Source: Clostridiaceae bacterium
GTDB lineage: Bacteria > Bacillota > Clostridia > Peptostreptococcales > Tindalliaceae
Direction: 5' to 3'
DNA: 58,725 bases
Assembly: GCA_024635995.1 (NCBI GenBank)
Contig: JAGXHW010000026.1
Location: 1-58,725 of the forward strand
Shown here: piece by piece, positions 7,867-16,952 of the stretch
Numbering within the stretch: the stretch's first letter is position 1
How the letters are laid out: each line of letters opens with the position of its first letter
The notes under the pieces: generated by a model
Database searches by the model: none
Told to the model about the DNA's origin: nothing
What the model saw: only the letters and a program-made list of their open reading frames with translations
Translations under genes and position numbers: made by a program

Positions 7867-10485
7867 TTATATCTTTCGTGACTTCGTCAGTTTTGCCTTA
7901 TAGTCCAAAGCGTCCTTAATCACCTGGGCTATATCATCTGCCTGTAATACCACCAGGTCTCCCTTATTTGCCATCTCCAATGATACTTTGGTGGCTTCTT
8001 TCTCATCAATGACCAGGGTGATCATCTCTGGTTTAAAACCACCCTGGAGCAACCCCTCTTTCACGATCTGGGCCGTTTCACCGACTGTTCTTTGCCGTGG
8101 GTCTGAATCGCAAAGCACAATATGATCGTAGTACTTTGAAAGTGCTCTTCCAAATTCCAGAATATCTTCTCGTCTTCGGTTGCCACTGCCGGAGGCCATA
8201 CGAATTTTTCTGCCTGGCATTAAGCCTTTGATAAAATCACCGGTAGCGTTGATGGCACCAATATTATGGCCATAATCAACCACCACTTTAAAATCACCCA
8301 TGTCAATGACATTCATTCTTCCCGGAGACTGACCAATGGATGAACTGAAACTGACCAATCCTGCCCTGATTTGAACTTCATTTAGTCCCAGGGCTGCTGT
8401 GGCAGCTATTGCAGCCATAACATTCTCAATGTTAAACCCAGCGTTTCCGTCGAAGGTGATGGGTATTTCAATGACACTGGCAACGATTGATGTCCATCCT
8501 TTTTTTTGGATGATGAAATTACTCTCCTTAACAGTCACATTCATGTTTCCTTTATCATAATTTGTTTTAAGGGCTGGATGTTCCGGATCTCTTGAGAATA
8601 AAACAGGATGTGCTTTTGTCTTATCCAGGCAGGAAAGCACCCGGAAATCATCGGCATTGAAAACCGCAAAGCCGGATGGTTTTACCGCTTCCGTCACCGT
8701 TGATTTTAAGCGAGTCAGCTTCTCCAAGGTATCGATGCCGCCTTCTCCCAAATGGTCAGAAGTAATGTTGAGTAACACCCCTACATCACTTTCGGTGTAC
8801 CCAAGGCCACGGCGAAGGATACCACCCCTGGCCACTTCCAGTACAGCAAGGTCAATGGTGGCATCCATCATGACTTTTCGCGCACCTTCCGGGCCACTGT
8901 AATCCCCCTTGAGGATGGGGATATTATCAATGATGACCGCATCCGTGGACGTCATTCCCACCGTCCTTCCGTTGAGCTCAAAAATATGAGAAATCAACCT
9001 GGTGGTTGTGGTTTTGCCGTTGGTCCCTGTAACGGCAACTATGGGAACAGCATGAGCCGATCCGCTAGGAAACAGCATGTCAAGAATGTAGGATGAAATG
9101 TTTCGGGGAGTTCCATTTGTGGGATTAAGATGCATTCTGAAGCCAGGTGCCGCATTGACTTCCACAACGCCGGAAGAACCGCTGCGAAGGGGTTTTTCCA
9201 GTGAATCCGCAATGATGTCAATGCCAATGACATTCAAACCTATAATTTGGGAGATTCGTTGAGCCATCAACTGGTTTAGGGGATGGACATTTTCCGTGAC
9301 ATCAAGGGCAGTGCCCCCGACACTGAGGTTAGCAGTAGATTTAATATATACTTTTTCTCCGTCTGCAAGAATACTTTCCAGCGTAAGCTGCTTCAACGAC
9401 AGCAACCGTTTCGTCATGTAATCGATGGTAATGCGGGTCAGGTTTTTTTCATGACCAATGCCTCGTTCAGGGTCTTTATTCACTGTGTCGATCAGTTGCT
9501 TGATGGTGTCTTTTCCGTTTCCAATGACATAGGCGGGTTCACGGAGGGCCGCTGCGACGAATTTACCATTAATGACAAGGACCCGGAAGTCAAATCCTTC
9601 CAGGTATTTTTCCACCAGACAGGTTTCATAGATTTTACAAGCCATCTGGTAGGCAACCAGCAACTCTTTTGCATTTGTAACATTCACGGTAATGCCCCGT
9701 CCATGGTTCCCCACCAATGGCTTGACCACCAGAGGGTATCCAATTTCTTCCGCCGCCTGCAACGCTTCATCGGCGGACTGAACAGAGCGGCCTTCCGGCA
9801 CGGGAATGCCCATGGAAGACAAGAGCTTTTTCGTGCTTTCCTTATCATCGGCAATTTCAACCCCCAAAGCGGAGGTGTTGTCCATCATGGTGGCCTGAAT
9901 TCTTCGCTGATGCACTCCCTGGCCTAATTGCACATAACTATCTTCGTTAAGGCGGAAATGGGAGATACCACGTTTGGTGGCTTCATTGACAATTGACTGT
10001 GTTGAAGGACCCAGAAGGCTGGAAGCTGCAATTTGTTTTAATTCAATGATCAGTGGCTGCACATCTGTGGTGGTTCCCTGAAAAAGTTTTTCCACAAGCT
10101 GGACGGCCATTTCACCTGCCCGCAAGCCGGCCTGATAATCAAGGTAGCGGTAGACCAGGTTGTAAATGCCGGTTTCTTCCGTGTCAAAGGTTTTTCCGAA
10201 AGCCACCTCATGACCGGCAAGGCATTGCAATTCCAACGCCACATGTTCCACCACATGACCTGCCCAGGTGCCCCTCACCAATCGTTCATAAAAGCCACCC
10301 ACCCTTCCGGGAGAACATTTGTGTTCCTGAAGGCTGGGCATCATCATTGCCAAATTATCCTTAAATCCTGGAACCATGTCCGTTGGTGTTGTTTCAAGCT
10401 CCTCCAGGTCAAGTTGCATAAAAATAACCGGGTGTCTGCTATAGTAATTTGGGCCCCGTATCGCTCTCAGTTCCATTATTTTCAT
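7867..10485 (-). CDS. cphA: Cyanophycin synthetase
   Basis: CphA polymerises aspartate and arginine into the storage polymer cyanophycin, using ATP in the cytosol. The 872-residue protein has the family's full three-part layout. An N-terminal domain (1-155) comes first, then an ATP-grasp ligase domain (about 215-475; VVKPLVGNHGRG, EVNAAPGFRMHLNPTNG). A Mur-ligase-like domain follows, with the P-loop GTNGKTT at about 487-493. The start at 10485 (MKIMELRAIRG) has GAGG nine bases upstream; a TTG seven codons earlier has no site. The first 47 bases overlap the end of cphB, which implies translational coupling. Together the genes make and mobilise a nitrogen and carbon reserve. Confidence 0.95.
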   Translation of the reverse strand: MKIMELRAIRGPNYYSRHPVIFMQLDLEELETTPTDMVPGFKDNLAMMMPSLQEHKCSPGRVGGFYERLVRGTWAGHVVEHVALELQCLAGHEVAFGKTFDTEETGIYNLVYRYLDYQAGLRAGEMAVQLVEKLFQGTTTDVQPLIIELKQIAASSLLGPSTQSIVNEATKRGISHFRLNEDSYVQLGQGVHQRRIQATMMDNTSALGVEIADDKESTKKLLSSMGIPVPEGRSVQSADEALQAAEEIGYPLVVKPLVGNHGRGITVNVTNAKELLVAYQMACKIYETCLVEKYLEGFDFRVLVINGKFVAAALREPAYVIGNGKDTIKQLIDTVNKDPERGIGHEKNLTRITIDYMTKRLLSLKQLTLESILADGEKVYIKSTANLSVGGTALDVTENVHPLNQLMAQRISQIIGLNVIGIDIIADSLEKPLRSGSSGVVEVNAAPGFRMHLNPTNGTPRNISSYILDMLFPSGSAHAVPIVAVTGTNGKTTTTRLISHIFELNGRTVGMTSTDAVIIDNIPILKGDYSGPEGARKVMMDATIDLAVLEVARGGILRRGLGYTESDVGVLLNITSDHLGEGGIDTLEKLTRLKSTVTEAVKPSGFAVFNADDFRVLSCLDKTKAHPVLFSRDPEHPALKTNYDKGNMNVTVKESNFIIQKKGWTSIVASVIEIPITFDGNAGFNIENVMAAIAATAALGLNEVQIRAGLVSFSSSIGQSPGRMNVIDMGDFKVVVDYGHNIGAINATGDFIKGLMPGRKIRMASGSGNRRREDILEFGRALSKYYDHIVLCDSDPRQRTVGETAQIVKEGLLQGGFKPEMITLVIDEKEATKVSLEMANKGDLVVLQADDIAQVIKDALDYKAKLTKSRKI

Positions 10486-11365
10486 GGGTATTCGCCTCAC
10501 TTTCAACTAGATTTAACTTTTCAAGATCATCGGGTTTTAAATACTTTTTCTCACATAAGTCATACCCATAGCCATTTACAATGGTATGAATCACCAGGTT
10601 TTCAATGGCAATGGATTCGTCAGCATCAATGTCCGCAATGTTTGTATGCTTAATATGCTGGCCATCCAGAATCGCCGTAACCCCACTTCCAATGGCTCGA
10701 AGGATACGACCACCCTCTATGACAATGGCCGCATCTTCCCCGAGACCGATCCCCGTATTGCTTGAATTCGTACTGACAATCTGCATCAAGCGGCTGAACC
10801 GTCCCCGTTCCACAAAGTGGGTGTCGATGATGGCGTTGTCGATGAGTCCCAAACCCGTTGACACATTGATGGTGCCTTTGCGCAGCGCGACCCTGCCCTC
10901 GCCGCCATAAATCATGGTTTTCGACATGGCACTGGCGCCGGCACTGGTTCCGGCTATAATGCAATCATCCTGTTCATACCTGCGAAGCAATTCCTTTTCA
11001 ATGGGAGACCCACCCAGAATACTTGTGATGCGCAGTTGATACCCACCGGTAAAAAAAATGATGTCCGCCTCAGTGATTCGTCGCACGAAGTTGATGTCAG
11101 CAGCCTGTTCACGTGTGGCGATATGCATTGACCCGACAGTGTGATCGATGTTGGCAAAAGCCTTCAAATAGGCCTCACCGGCTTCATCTGAATATCGGCT
11201 TGCCGTGGTAATGATTTCGATGTTTTTCTTTTGTTTTTTTACCAGTGACAGGATGGTGTAAAGAATTTGCAGATCATTGATTTTGTCTTCATTTCCCCCG
11301 ATGGCCACTAACAGTCCTTTTGGTGTAATCCGGGGTTTATTTGCAGACGATAGATTGATGTTCAT
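10439..11365 (-). CDS. cphB: Cyanophycinase
   Basis: CphB is a serine exopeptidase of the peptidase S51 family that releases beta-Asp-Arg dipeptides from cyanophycin. The 308-residue protein shows the nucleophile elbow GTSAGASAMS and the conserved early segment FTGGYQLRI. It also has the DTHFVERGRFSRL segment and the GIGLGEDAAIVI block typical of cyanophycinases. The start at 11365 is chosen because GAGGAG lies four bases upstream; a longer frame to 11410 has no such site. It is the first gene of the cphB-cphA operon and overlaps cphA by 47 bp. Confidence 0.95.
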   Translation of the reverse strand: MNINLSSANKPRITPKGLLVAIGGNEDKINDLQILYTILSLVKKQKKNIEIITTASRYSDEAGEAYLKAFANIDHTVGSMHIATREQAADINFVRRITEADIIFFTGGYQLRITSILGGSPIEKELLRRYEQDDCIIAGTSAGASAMSKTMIYGGEGRVALRKGTINVSTGLGLIDNAIIDTHFVERGRFSRLMQIVSTNSSNTGIGLGEDAAIVIEGGRILRAIGSGVTAILDGQHIKHTNIADIDADESIAIENLVIHTIVNGYGYDLCEKKYLKPDDLEKLNLVESEANTHENNGTESDTGPKLL

Positions 11366-11420
11366 GTTACTCCTCATTTCCAAGAGAATGTTCAACTTTT
11401 TAAGGGACATCTTCTATTAT

Positions 11421-11449
11421 GGTATATAACCATTAGATCACTTGTTCAA
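11421..11449 (-). promoter_or_regulatory. Candidate promoter of cphB-cphA
   Basis: On the minus strand TTGAAC (11449-11444) and TATACC (11426-11421) are separated by 17 bases, ending 56 bases upstream of the cphB start. Confidence 0.5.
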
Positions 11450-11465
11450 CCTTTTCCCCTCTTCA

Positions 11466-12269
11466 CTACTCTGGCAGATTTTCCAAAATCCGCTGTGCAA
11501 TGGCTTCATAGCCTGCGGCGTTGGGATGCAGCCCGTCAAATGACAGGTATTGGCCCAGCTTAAATTGAAACAGATCATAGGTGGGAATCAACTGGGACCT
11601 GTCATCTGTTTCCAGTAACTGCTGGGTTCCATAATTCCATTCCAGCAGGTAGGCAGTCTCCTGGGCATAAGGGTTGCTGTAGTTAAGGTTGTAGAGGCCT
11701 ATGAACAGAATCACCGCTTCCTCATTGACGCTGCGCATTTCCTCAATCACCTGTTGCAGGTTGACCAAATAGACCCTAAGGCTTTCCTCAAAGGCCTGGT
11801 CCTGCTGCACCAGTGGTAGCCGGCCCACGGCACGCAAATCGTTGCCTCCAATGGAAACCAAAATATACCGGGCATTCTTTATTCCCTGCATCATCTGTTC
11901 ATCGTCCAGCTGGGTAATCAGGGCCTCTGACCGCATGCCTTCCACAGCAAAGTTATACAGTGTCACCGGTTCCGCCACCCGTTCTTCCAGCCCACGGGCA
12001 ACCCTTTCGGCGAAGCCGTCTCCTTCCGGGTCACCAGTACCCCTGGCCAGGGAATCACCCAGTGCCATGATCTGAACCCCTTCTGTAGGAATCGTTTTCT
12101 CCTCCTTAGGCCTTTCAGGCAAGGGATCAGCGGGCGCTGAACTTACCGGTTCCGATGGCTGTGTCACGGCAATGCCAATGGAAAGGGCATTGTAAAAGCC
12201 GATGACAAAGCTGATCAGCCCGGCAAAGAAAATGAACAGTATGCCATACCAAACCATGTTTCTTTTCAT
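11466..12269 (-). CDS. SGNH/GDSL-family esterase, membrane-anchored
   Basis: A 267-residue extracytoplasmic hydrolase. Residues 8-35 form a signal anchor (WYGILFIFFAGLISFVIGFY), followed by a Pro/Glu-rich linker. The SGNH domain then shows block I ALGDSLARGTGD, the oxyanion Gly/Asn block SIGGND and the catalytic Asp-His block DGLHPN. Such enzymes deacylate lipids, peptidoglycan or glycans. AGGAGG lies five bases ahead of the ATG. It is the last gene of a three-gene operon behind an ABC-2 exporter, with a 9-bp gap, so its substrate may be linked to the exported molecule; this is inference. Confidence 0.9.
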   Translation of the reverse strand: MKRNMVWYGILFIFFAGLISFVIGFYNALSIGIAVTQPSEPVSSAPADPLPERPKEEKTIPTEGVQIMALGDSLARGTGDPEGDGFAERVARGLEERVAEPVTLYNFAVEGMRSEALITQLDDEQMMQGIKNARYILVSIGGNDLRAVGRLPLVQQDQAFEESLRVYLVNLQQVIEEMRSVNEEAVILFIGLYNLNYSNPYAQETAYLLEWNYGTQQLLETDDRSQLIPTYDLFQFKLGQYLSFDGLHPNAAGYEAIAQRILENLPE

Positions 12270-12278
12270 GAGAACCTC

Positions 12279-13283
12279 CTACGCCAGGACATCCTTCCGG
12301 GTAAACACGACAAATCCAATTGCCAGTGACCCCAGGGCCCAGCCCAATAAAACCGTGGTGGAAAACAGCATGTTAAGTCCTTCAACTATCTGAAAACTGC
12401 CGGAAATATAGGCAGTCAGGTTCAGGTTGACCGTATAGAGATACCGGGTAATCACCCAGTCTTCCATGAAAAAACTGAGAAAACTACCGCCGATAAGAGA
12501 AGACATCATGATGCCGATGGAAACCGAGGTGCTCTGTACCAATACAGAAACCATCAGTGACAGGCAACCGATGACAAAGGCCACAAAGTATCCGATGGCG
12601 TAGACCATCATCAGGTATTGCCATTGGGGAATGGTGCGTACAAGGGAAGTGTCCAGCTGACTTCCGGTTGCCTGGAACCCGACGATCACCGGTTCACCAA
12701 ACCCGCCATAGCGGAACACCACCAGGGAAATAACAGCAGAGATCAGGGCAATGAGGAGAATCACCAGCATTTCAAGGATCACCAGGGCCACCAGCTTGCT
12801 GAAGAGAATTTTCCACCGGGTCACCGGCCGGGTAAGAATCAGCTTAATGGTGCCGGTGTTCACTTCACCGGAAACCATGTCCCCCGCCAACAAAATGATG
12901 AGCAGGGGCAAAAAGAGAAACACCGACTGCTCCATAAACCGCCCCATAAACCGAGCCACACTGGAGTTCAGAGGATTCACCTCATTATCCAAATAAAACT
13001 GCAACTGCTCTGCCCGTACCTGGAGAGAAGCGATTCCCTCCTGAGAGATATATGGGTTGTTCATCCGCCGTTCCAGGTCAATCAGCTGTTGCTCGATCAG
13101 ATTTTGCCAGTTTTCGGCACTCTCCACTCCCATTCGCTGGGCCACCCGTTCCTGGGTGCGGTTGATGGTATAGTTTTCCCCATAAGCAAAGAGACCAATG
13201 AGCACCAAAAGGATCGCGGCAATCACCTGGAGCCGTTTCTTGTACAGAATTTTCATCACTTCATTCTCAATGAGCTTACCCAA
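12279..13283 (-). CDS. ABC-2 type transporter permease
   Basis: A 334-residue membrane protein. The first transmembrane segment is at about 17-33 and is followed by a roughly 80-residue coiled extracytoplasmic loop. Five more segments follow, with the SGEVNTGTIKLILTRPVTRWKIL motif region characteristic of ABC-2 permeases of drug/bacteriocin or Nos-type exporters. The start overlaps the ATPase gene end by 8 bp. It forms an exporter with the upstream ATPase. Similarity is to the BcrB/LanE-like class, which often gives resistance to peptide antibiotics, but the substrate is not determinable. Confidence 0.88.
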   Translation of the reverse strand: MGKLIENEVMKILYKKRLQVIAAILLVLIGLFAYGENYTINRTQERVAQRMGVESAENWQNLIEQQLIDLERRMNNPYISQEGIASLQVRAEQLQFYLDNEVNPLNSSVARFMGRFMEQSVFLFLPLLIILLAGDMVSGEVNTGTIKLILTRPVTRWKILFSKLVALVILEMLVILLIALISAVISLVVFRYGGFGEPVIVGFQATGSQLDTSLVRTIPQWQYLMMVYAIGYFVAFVIGCLSLMVSVLVQSTSVSIGIMMSSLIGGSFLSFFMEDWVITRYLYTVNLNLTAYISGSFQIVEGLNMLFSTTVLLGWALGSLAIGFVVFTRKDVLA

Positions 13284-14196
13284 TGGTTTCGCCCCCCGTC
13301 AATTCAAGGAACAGGTCTTCCAGGTTTTTAGGCTGTTTGCAAACAAAAAGTAGTTCAATGCCCGCCTTCACAAAAACGGCATTGATGTGGGTCAACCTAT
13401 CGTCCTCCACAAAAGCACTCACCCTGCCGTCGCCATGGTCAAGGGCCTCCATTCCGAACTGTTCACGGAGCAGCTGCAGCACCAGGGGAACCTGGTCCAT
13501 CCTGTGCACTTCCCAGATCACCTTCTGGTCCCTGCCCAGCGCATCCACCCTGGCTGTTCTGATGAGGTTGCCGTGGAGAATAATGGCCACTTCATCACAC
13601 ATCATCTGAATTTCCGACAACAGGTGGCTGGAAATCAGGATGGTCATCCCATGGTCTGCCGCCAGGGATTTTACCAACTGCCGAAATTCCCTGATGCCGG
13701 CAGGGTCAAGGCCGTTGGAGGGTTCATCCAGTATCAGCAGTTGGGGGCGTTTCATCAGCGCCTGGGCAATGCCCAGGCGTTGCTTCATGCCCAGGGAATA
13801 AGTGCTCACCTTGTCGTGAACCCGCCGTTCCATGCCCACCATTTCCACCACTTCATGTATTCGCTTTTCATCAATCCCCGGTTCCATCCGGCTGAGAAGT
13901 AACAGGTTGTTGTAGCCGGACATGTATTCATACAACTCCGGGTTTTCAATGATGCACCCCACCTGGGCCATGGCCTGCACAAAAGAACGGCTAACACTGT
14001 GGCCATTAATGGTGATCTGGCCGCTGGTTGGTTTGATCAGCCCCACAATCATGCGCAGTGTCATGGTTTTTCCTGCACCGTTAGGGCCCAAAAAACCATA
14101 AATCTGCCCCTTTTTCACAGAAAAATCAATGCCCTTGATAATGGTTTTCCCCCGGATTTTTTTCGTCACACCTTTTAGTTCAAGTACAGGTTCCAT
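13276..14196 (-). CDS. ABC transporter ATP-binding protein (BcrA-like)
   Basis: A 306-residue ATPase with Walker A GPNGAGKT, the signature YSLGMKQRLGIA, Walker B LLILDEPSNGLDP and the switch His in ILISSHLL. A C-terminal extension of about 80 residues is typical of BcrA/LanF-type subunits. The start at 14196 has AAGGAA upstream; the open frame extends 35 codons further without a site. It is the first gene of an ATPase-permease-SGNH operon. Divergent from the acetyltransferase gene, it shares a 150-bp intergenic region with it. Confidence 0.93.
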   Translation of the reverse strand: MEPVLELKGVTKKIRGKTIIKGIDFSVKKGQIYGFLGPNGAGKTMTLRMIVGLIKPTSGQITINGHSVSRSFVQAMAQVGCIIENPELYEYMSGYNNLLLLSRMEPGIDEKRIHEVVEMVGMERRVHDKVSTYSLGMKQRLGIAQALMKRPQLLILDEPSNGLDPAGIREFRQLVKSLAADHGMTILISSHLLSEIQMMCDEVAIILHGNLIRTARVDALGRDQKVIWEVHRMDQVPLVLQLLREQFGMEALDHGDGRVSAFVEDDRLTHINAVFVKAGIELLFVCKQPKNLEDLFLELTGGETIG

Positions 14197-14346
14197 GCTG
14201 CATTCCTTTCTGAAATGTAATCTTGTTAGATTATTACCCGGCACAGGGTAACATAATCCACGAATAAAACACCTTCCACCATAGTCGCAGTATGACGACA
14301 TATTATGTGATAAAATGGGCTAAGGAACAGGCAAAAGGAGGATAAA

Positions 14347-14883
14347 ATGAGCCAAATATTAAAAAAACCCACAAAACAACAGGATCCAATGGATTTCAGC
14401 ATAATCGATGCAAATGCATCCCACCACGAAGAAGTGTTGGCCCTCAATGAAAACCTGGTGCATTACCTCTCACCCCTCAGTCTTAAAGAGCTTCAGTCCC
14501 TTGCAGATCAGTCTGACCTTTTTAAGGTTGTGGTTCAAAATGGAAAGGTGGTGGGATTCTTCATTTCACTGCGTGAAGGACAGCCCTACAAATCTGTGAA
14601 TTACAGGTGGTTTTCACAGCGGTATCCTACGTTTCTTTACATCGACCGCATCGTCATTTCACAGGAAATGCACGGCAAAGGTCTGGGAAAAGCCCTCTAT
14701 CAATACCTGTTTGCTTACGCCAGGGAAAAGGGCATCACCAAAATAGCAGCTGAAATTTACTCACAACCGCCAAACATGGTTTCCTTGAAATTTCACAAAG
14801 CAACCGGATTTGTAGAAGTCGGCCGGCAAATGACCGCTGACAGTACCAAGGAAGTGTCTATGCAGCTTAAGGAAATACAGTGA
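14347..14883 (+). CDS. GNAT-family N-acetyltransferase
   Basis: A 178-residue cytosolic acyltransferase. The acetyl-CoA-binding motif A is seen as YIDRIVISQEMHGKGLGKALYQYL (the Q/R-x-x-G-x-G/A pattern at about 113-122). A conserved late strand follows (MVSLKFHKATGFVEVGRQ). AGGAGG lies five bases before the ATG. The substrate is unknown. It is probably monocistronic and is divergently transcribed from the exporter operon. Confidence 0.9.
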   Translation: MSQILKKPTKQQDPMDFSIIDANASHHEEVLALNENLVHYLSPLSLKELQSLADQSDLFKVVVQNGKVVGFFISLREGQPYKSVNYRWFSQRYPTFLYIDRIVISQEMHGKGLGKALYQYLFAYAREKGITKIAAEIYSQPPNMVSLKFHKATGFVEVGRQMTADSTKEVSMQLKEIQ

Positions 14884-15051
14884 ATCATCAGCCAATGGAA
14901 GCATTGAGCATCGTTACAGACTTATGTATAATAGACTTAAAGAAGTTGAAATCCGTAAGTATAATGACAATCGTTGACAAGTTACCCTGTCATGAACCCG
15001 GCAGAGTTTTTCAAAATTCAGGAGCAGATTGAACCAAAGGAGGAATCGTTA

Positions 15052-16326
15052 ATGGGACATTATTCATTGGAAACTGCCAGGTCCTTAGACCAGTCAGACT
15101 CACTCAGTCATTTTGCAGACCGGTTTTACCGACAGCCCGGGCAACTGTATTTTGACGGCAATTCACTGGGCCTGCTGTCCAAAGATGCAGAAAAGTCATT
15201 GCTGCATATGTTGGATGAATGGAAAACACTGGGTATCAACGGCTGGATGCAGGGTGATCCTCCCTGGTTCTACATGGCTGAGCACCTGGCTGCACGCCAG
15301 GCAAGTCTGGTTGGCGCACTTGAACACGAAGTGGTCATGCACAGTTCGACCACCGTTAACCTGCATGCCTTGTTATCCACCTTTTACAAACCCACCCGGT
15401 ACCGGGATGAAATACTGATGGACGAACTTAACTTTCCGTCCGATCATTATGCCGTCAGTAGTTTTCTTGACAGAATGGGCAAGGATCCGGACACTTACCT
15501 GCGTATTGTGCCCAGCCGAAACGGACGCACCCTGGAGGAATCTGATATTATTAATGCCATGACGAACAGAACAGCATTGGTGCTGCTTCCTTCAGTACTC
15601 TACCGAAGCGGTCAGCTGCTTGACATGGCACTGTTGACATCTGCCGTACATGAGAAGGGCAGCCTGATTGGTTTTGATATGAGTCATTCAGCGGGCACCA
15701 TACCTCATCATCTTCATGACCAGCAGGTTGATTTCGCCTTCTGGTGCACCTACAAATATATGAACAGTGGTCCCGGTGGCGTTTCAACCCTTTTTGTTCA
15801 TGAACAACACCACCATCTAGGTCCTGGACTTGCCGGGTGGTTCGGATGTGACAAAAAGAAACAATTCGACATGGACCTCTCCTTCACCCCCTCACCCTGT
15901 GCCGGAGCCTGGCAGATCGGCACGCCTCACATGCTGAGTATGGCACCGCTTGCCGGATCCCTGGATTTATTCGAAGAAGCCGGCATCATCAGTTTACGCC
16001 AAAAATCATTGGCAATGACTGGCTTTTTGATGCGGTTGATTGATGAGCGGCTGGCTGACCACCACTTCACCATTGGCACACCCAGAGATTCAGGCAGACG
16101 CGGCGGTCATGTGGCACTGGAGCATGATGAGGCGGTGCGGATTAACGAAGCCTTGAAAGCCCGGGGTGTGATTCCCGATTTCAGATATCCCAATATCATC
16201 CGTCTGGCCCCCATGGCACTGTACAATACATTTGAAGACATCTGGCATTTGGTTGACATTTTAAAGGAAATCATGGATAACCGATTGTATGAACAATACG
16301 AGAATAAACGGGGACCTGTGGCGTAA
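15052..16326 (+). CDS. kynU: Kynureninase
   Basis: KynU is a PLP enzyme that hydrolyses kynurenine to anthranilate and alanine in tryptophan breakdown. The 424-residue protein shows the N-terminal LYFDGNSLGLLSK segment and the PLP-ring region (SSTTVNLHALLSTF). The Schiff-base lysine lies in FWCTYKYMNSGPGGVSTLFVH. The later GWFGCDKKKQFDM and PDFRYPNIIRLAP blocks are also present. The start is placed at 15052, where AAAGGAGG lies eight bases upstream; an open frame to 14974 lacks a site. No tryptophan dioxygenase or formamidase is adjacent, so it may act on exogenous kynurenine. Confidence 0.93.
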   Translation: MGHYSLETARSLDQSDSLSHFADRFYRQPGQLYFDGNSLGLLSKDAEKSLLHMLDEWKTLGINGWMQGDPPWFYMAEHLAARQASLVGALEHEVVMHSSTTVNLHALLSTFYKPTRYRDEILMDELNFPSDHYAVSSFLDRMGKDPDTYLRIVPSRNGRTLEESDIINAMTNRTALVLLPSVLYRSGQLLDMALLTSAVHEKGSLIGFDMSHSAGTIPHHLHDQQVDFAFWCTYKYMNSGPGGVSTLFVHEQHHHLGPGLAGWFGCDKKKQFDMDLSFTPSPCAGAWQIGTPHMLSMAPLAGSLDLFEEAGIISLRQKSLAMTGFLMRLIDERLADHHFTIGTPRDSGRRGGHVALEHDEAVRINEALKARGVIPDFRYPNIIRLAPMALYNTFEDIWHLVDILKEIMDNRLYEQYENKRGPVA

Positions 16327-16353
16327 TGGTTAAATTAAGCAGAATTAGACAAT

Positions 16354-16392
16354 AAAAAAACGGGTATTGTGCCCATCAGACACTCTACCCGT
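16354..16392 (-). terminator. Intrinsic terminator after the hemerythrin gene
   Basis: The minus strand shows a 7-bp GC-containing stem (ACGGGTA/TACCCGT) with a 19-base loop, followed by seven T residues. It lies 30 bp beyond the hemerythrin stop and also separates it from convergent kynU. Confidence 0.8.
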
Positions 16393-16421
16393 CAATCTAT
16401 TTCAACAACATCTGCAGGTTG

Positions 16422-16880
16422 TTAAGCTTTTGCCATCATTTCTTCTTTTCTCTTTTGCATCTCTTTTTCAAATTTACCGACCATTTTTTCAAGCCTGTCT
16501 TTTTCGATTACTTCACGGCCTTTTTTCGTTATTTCATTTTCTTCTTCTTTCATATGGTGGTCCATAATCTCTTTCAGTACTTTGAATTTTACCAACCAGT
16601 TTTCATTGTCCACTGGGATGTCTCTTAACTCATAGACAATCTGGTCAGCCACATGGTGCTCTTCTTCGATTTCGATCCCCATGATTTTTGTTTCCTTGTG
16701 TTCTTTCAGAACTGGCACCAACACCTTTTCTTCAGCCTTGTGATGTGCCATCAGGTCTGTACTCAGTTCCATAAATTTCTTTTCCCGGGTTTTTACTGCC
16801 CTCTCTGTTGTTTCTGTGATATCCTCAACCAGTTTTCTGAATCCCTTGTGCTCTTTTTTCATTTCATCAAAAATATCCAT
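16422..16880 (-). CDS. Hemerythrin HHE cation-binding domain protein
   Basis: A 152-residue all-helical protein. Iron-binding His/Glu residues are seen in EMKKEHKGFRKL (His near 10), LMAHHKAEEKVLVPVL (about 44-60), EEHHVAD and MDHHMKEEENEI, the HHE repeat pattern. Such proteins bind oxygen, NO or iron and are common in oxidative-stress responses of anaerobes. The start at 16880 has GGAGG eleven bases upstream; an earlier in-frame ATG has none. It follows two stress-type genes in the same direction (CsbD-like and YflT-like), suggesting a shared regulon. Confidence 0.9.
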   Translation of the reverse strand: MDIFDEMKKEHKGFRKLVEDITETTERAVKTREKKFMELSTDLMAHHKAEEKVLVPVLKEHKETKIMGIEIEEEHHVADQIVYELRDIPVDNENWLVKFKVLKEIMDHHMKEEENEITKKGREVIEKDRLEKMVGKFEKEMQKRKEEMMAKA

Positions 16881-16952
16881 TGAAACTATAACCTCCGTAA
16901 ATCGTATTTGGTTTTTTAACATTACTTTCTGAATCATACCATGTTGTTCAGG

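Noticed and set aside
9283-9927. A 214-codon open frame antisense to cphA
   Set aside because: It lies wholly inside the conserved ATP-grasp region of cphA with no start signal; a shadow.
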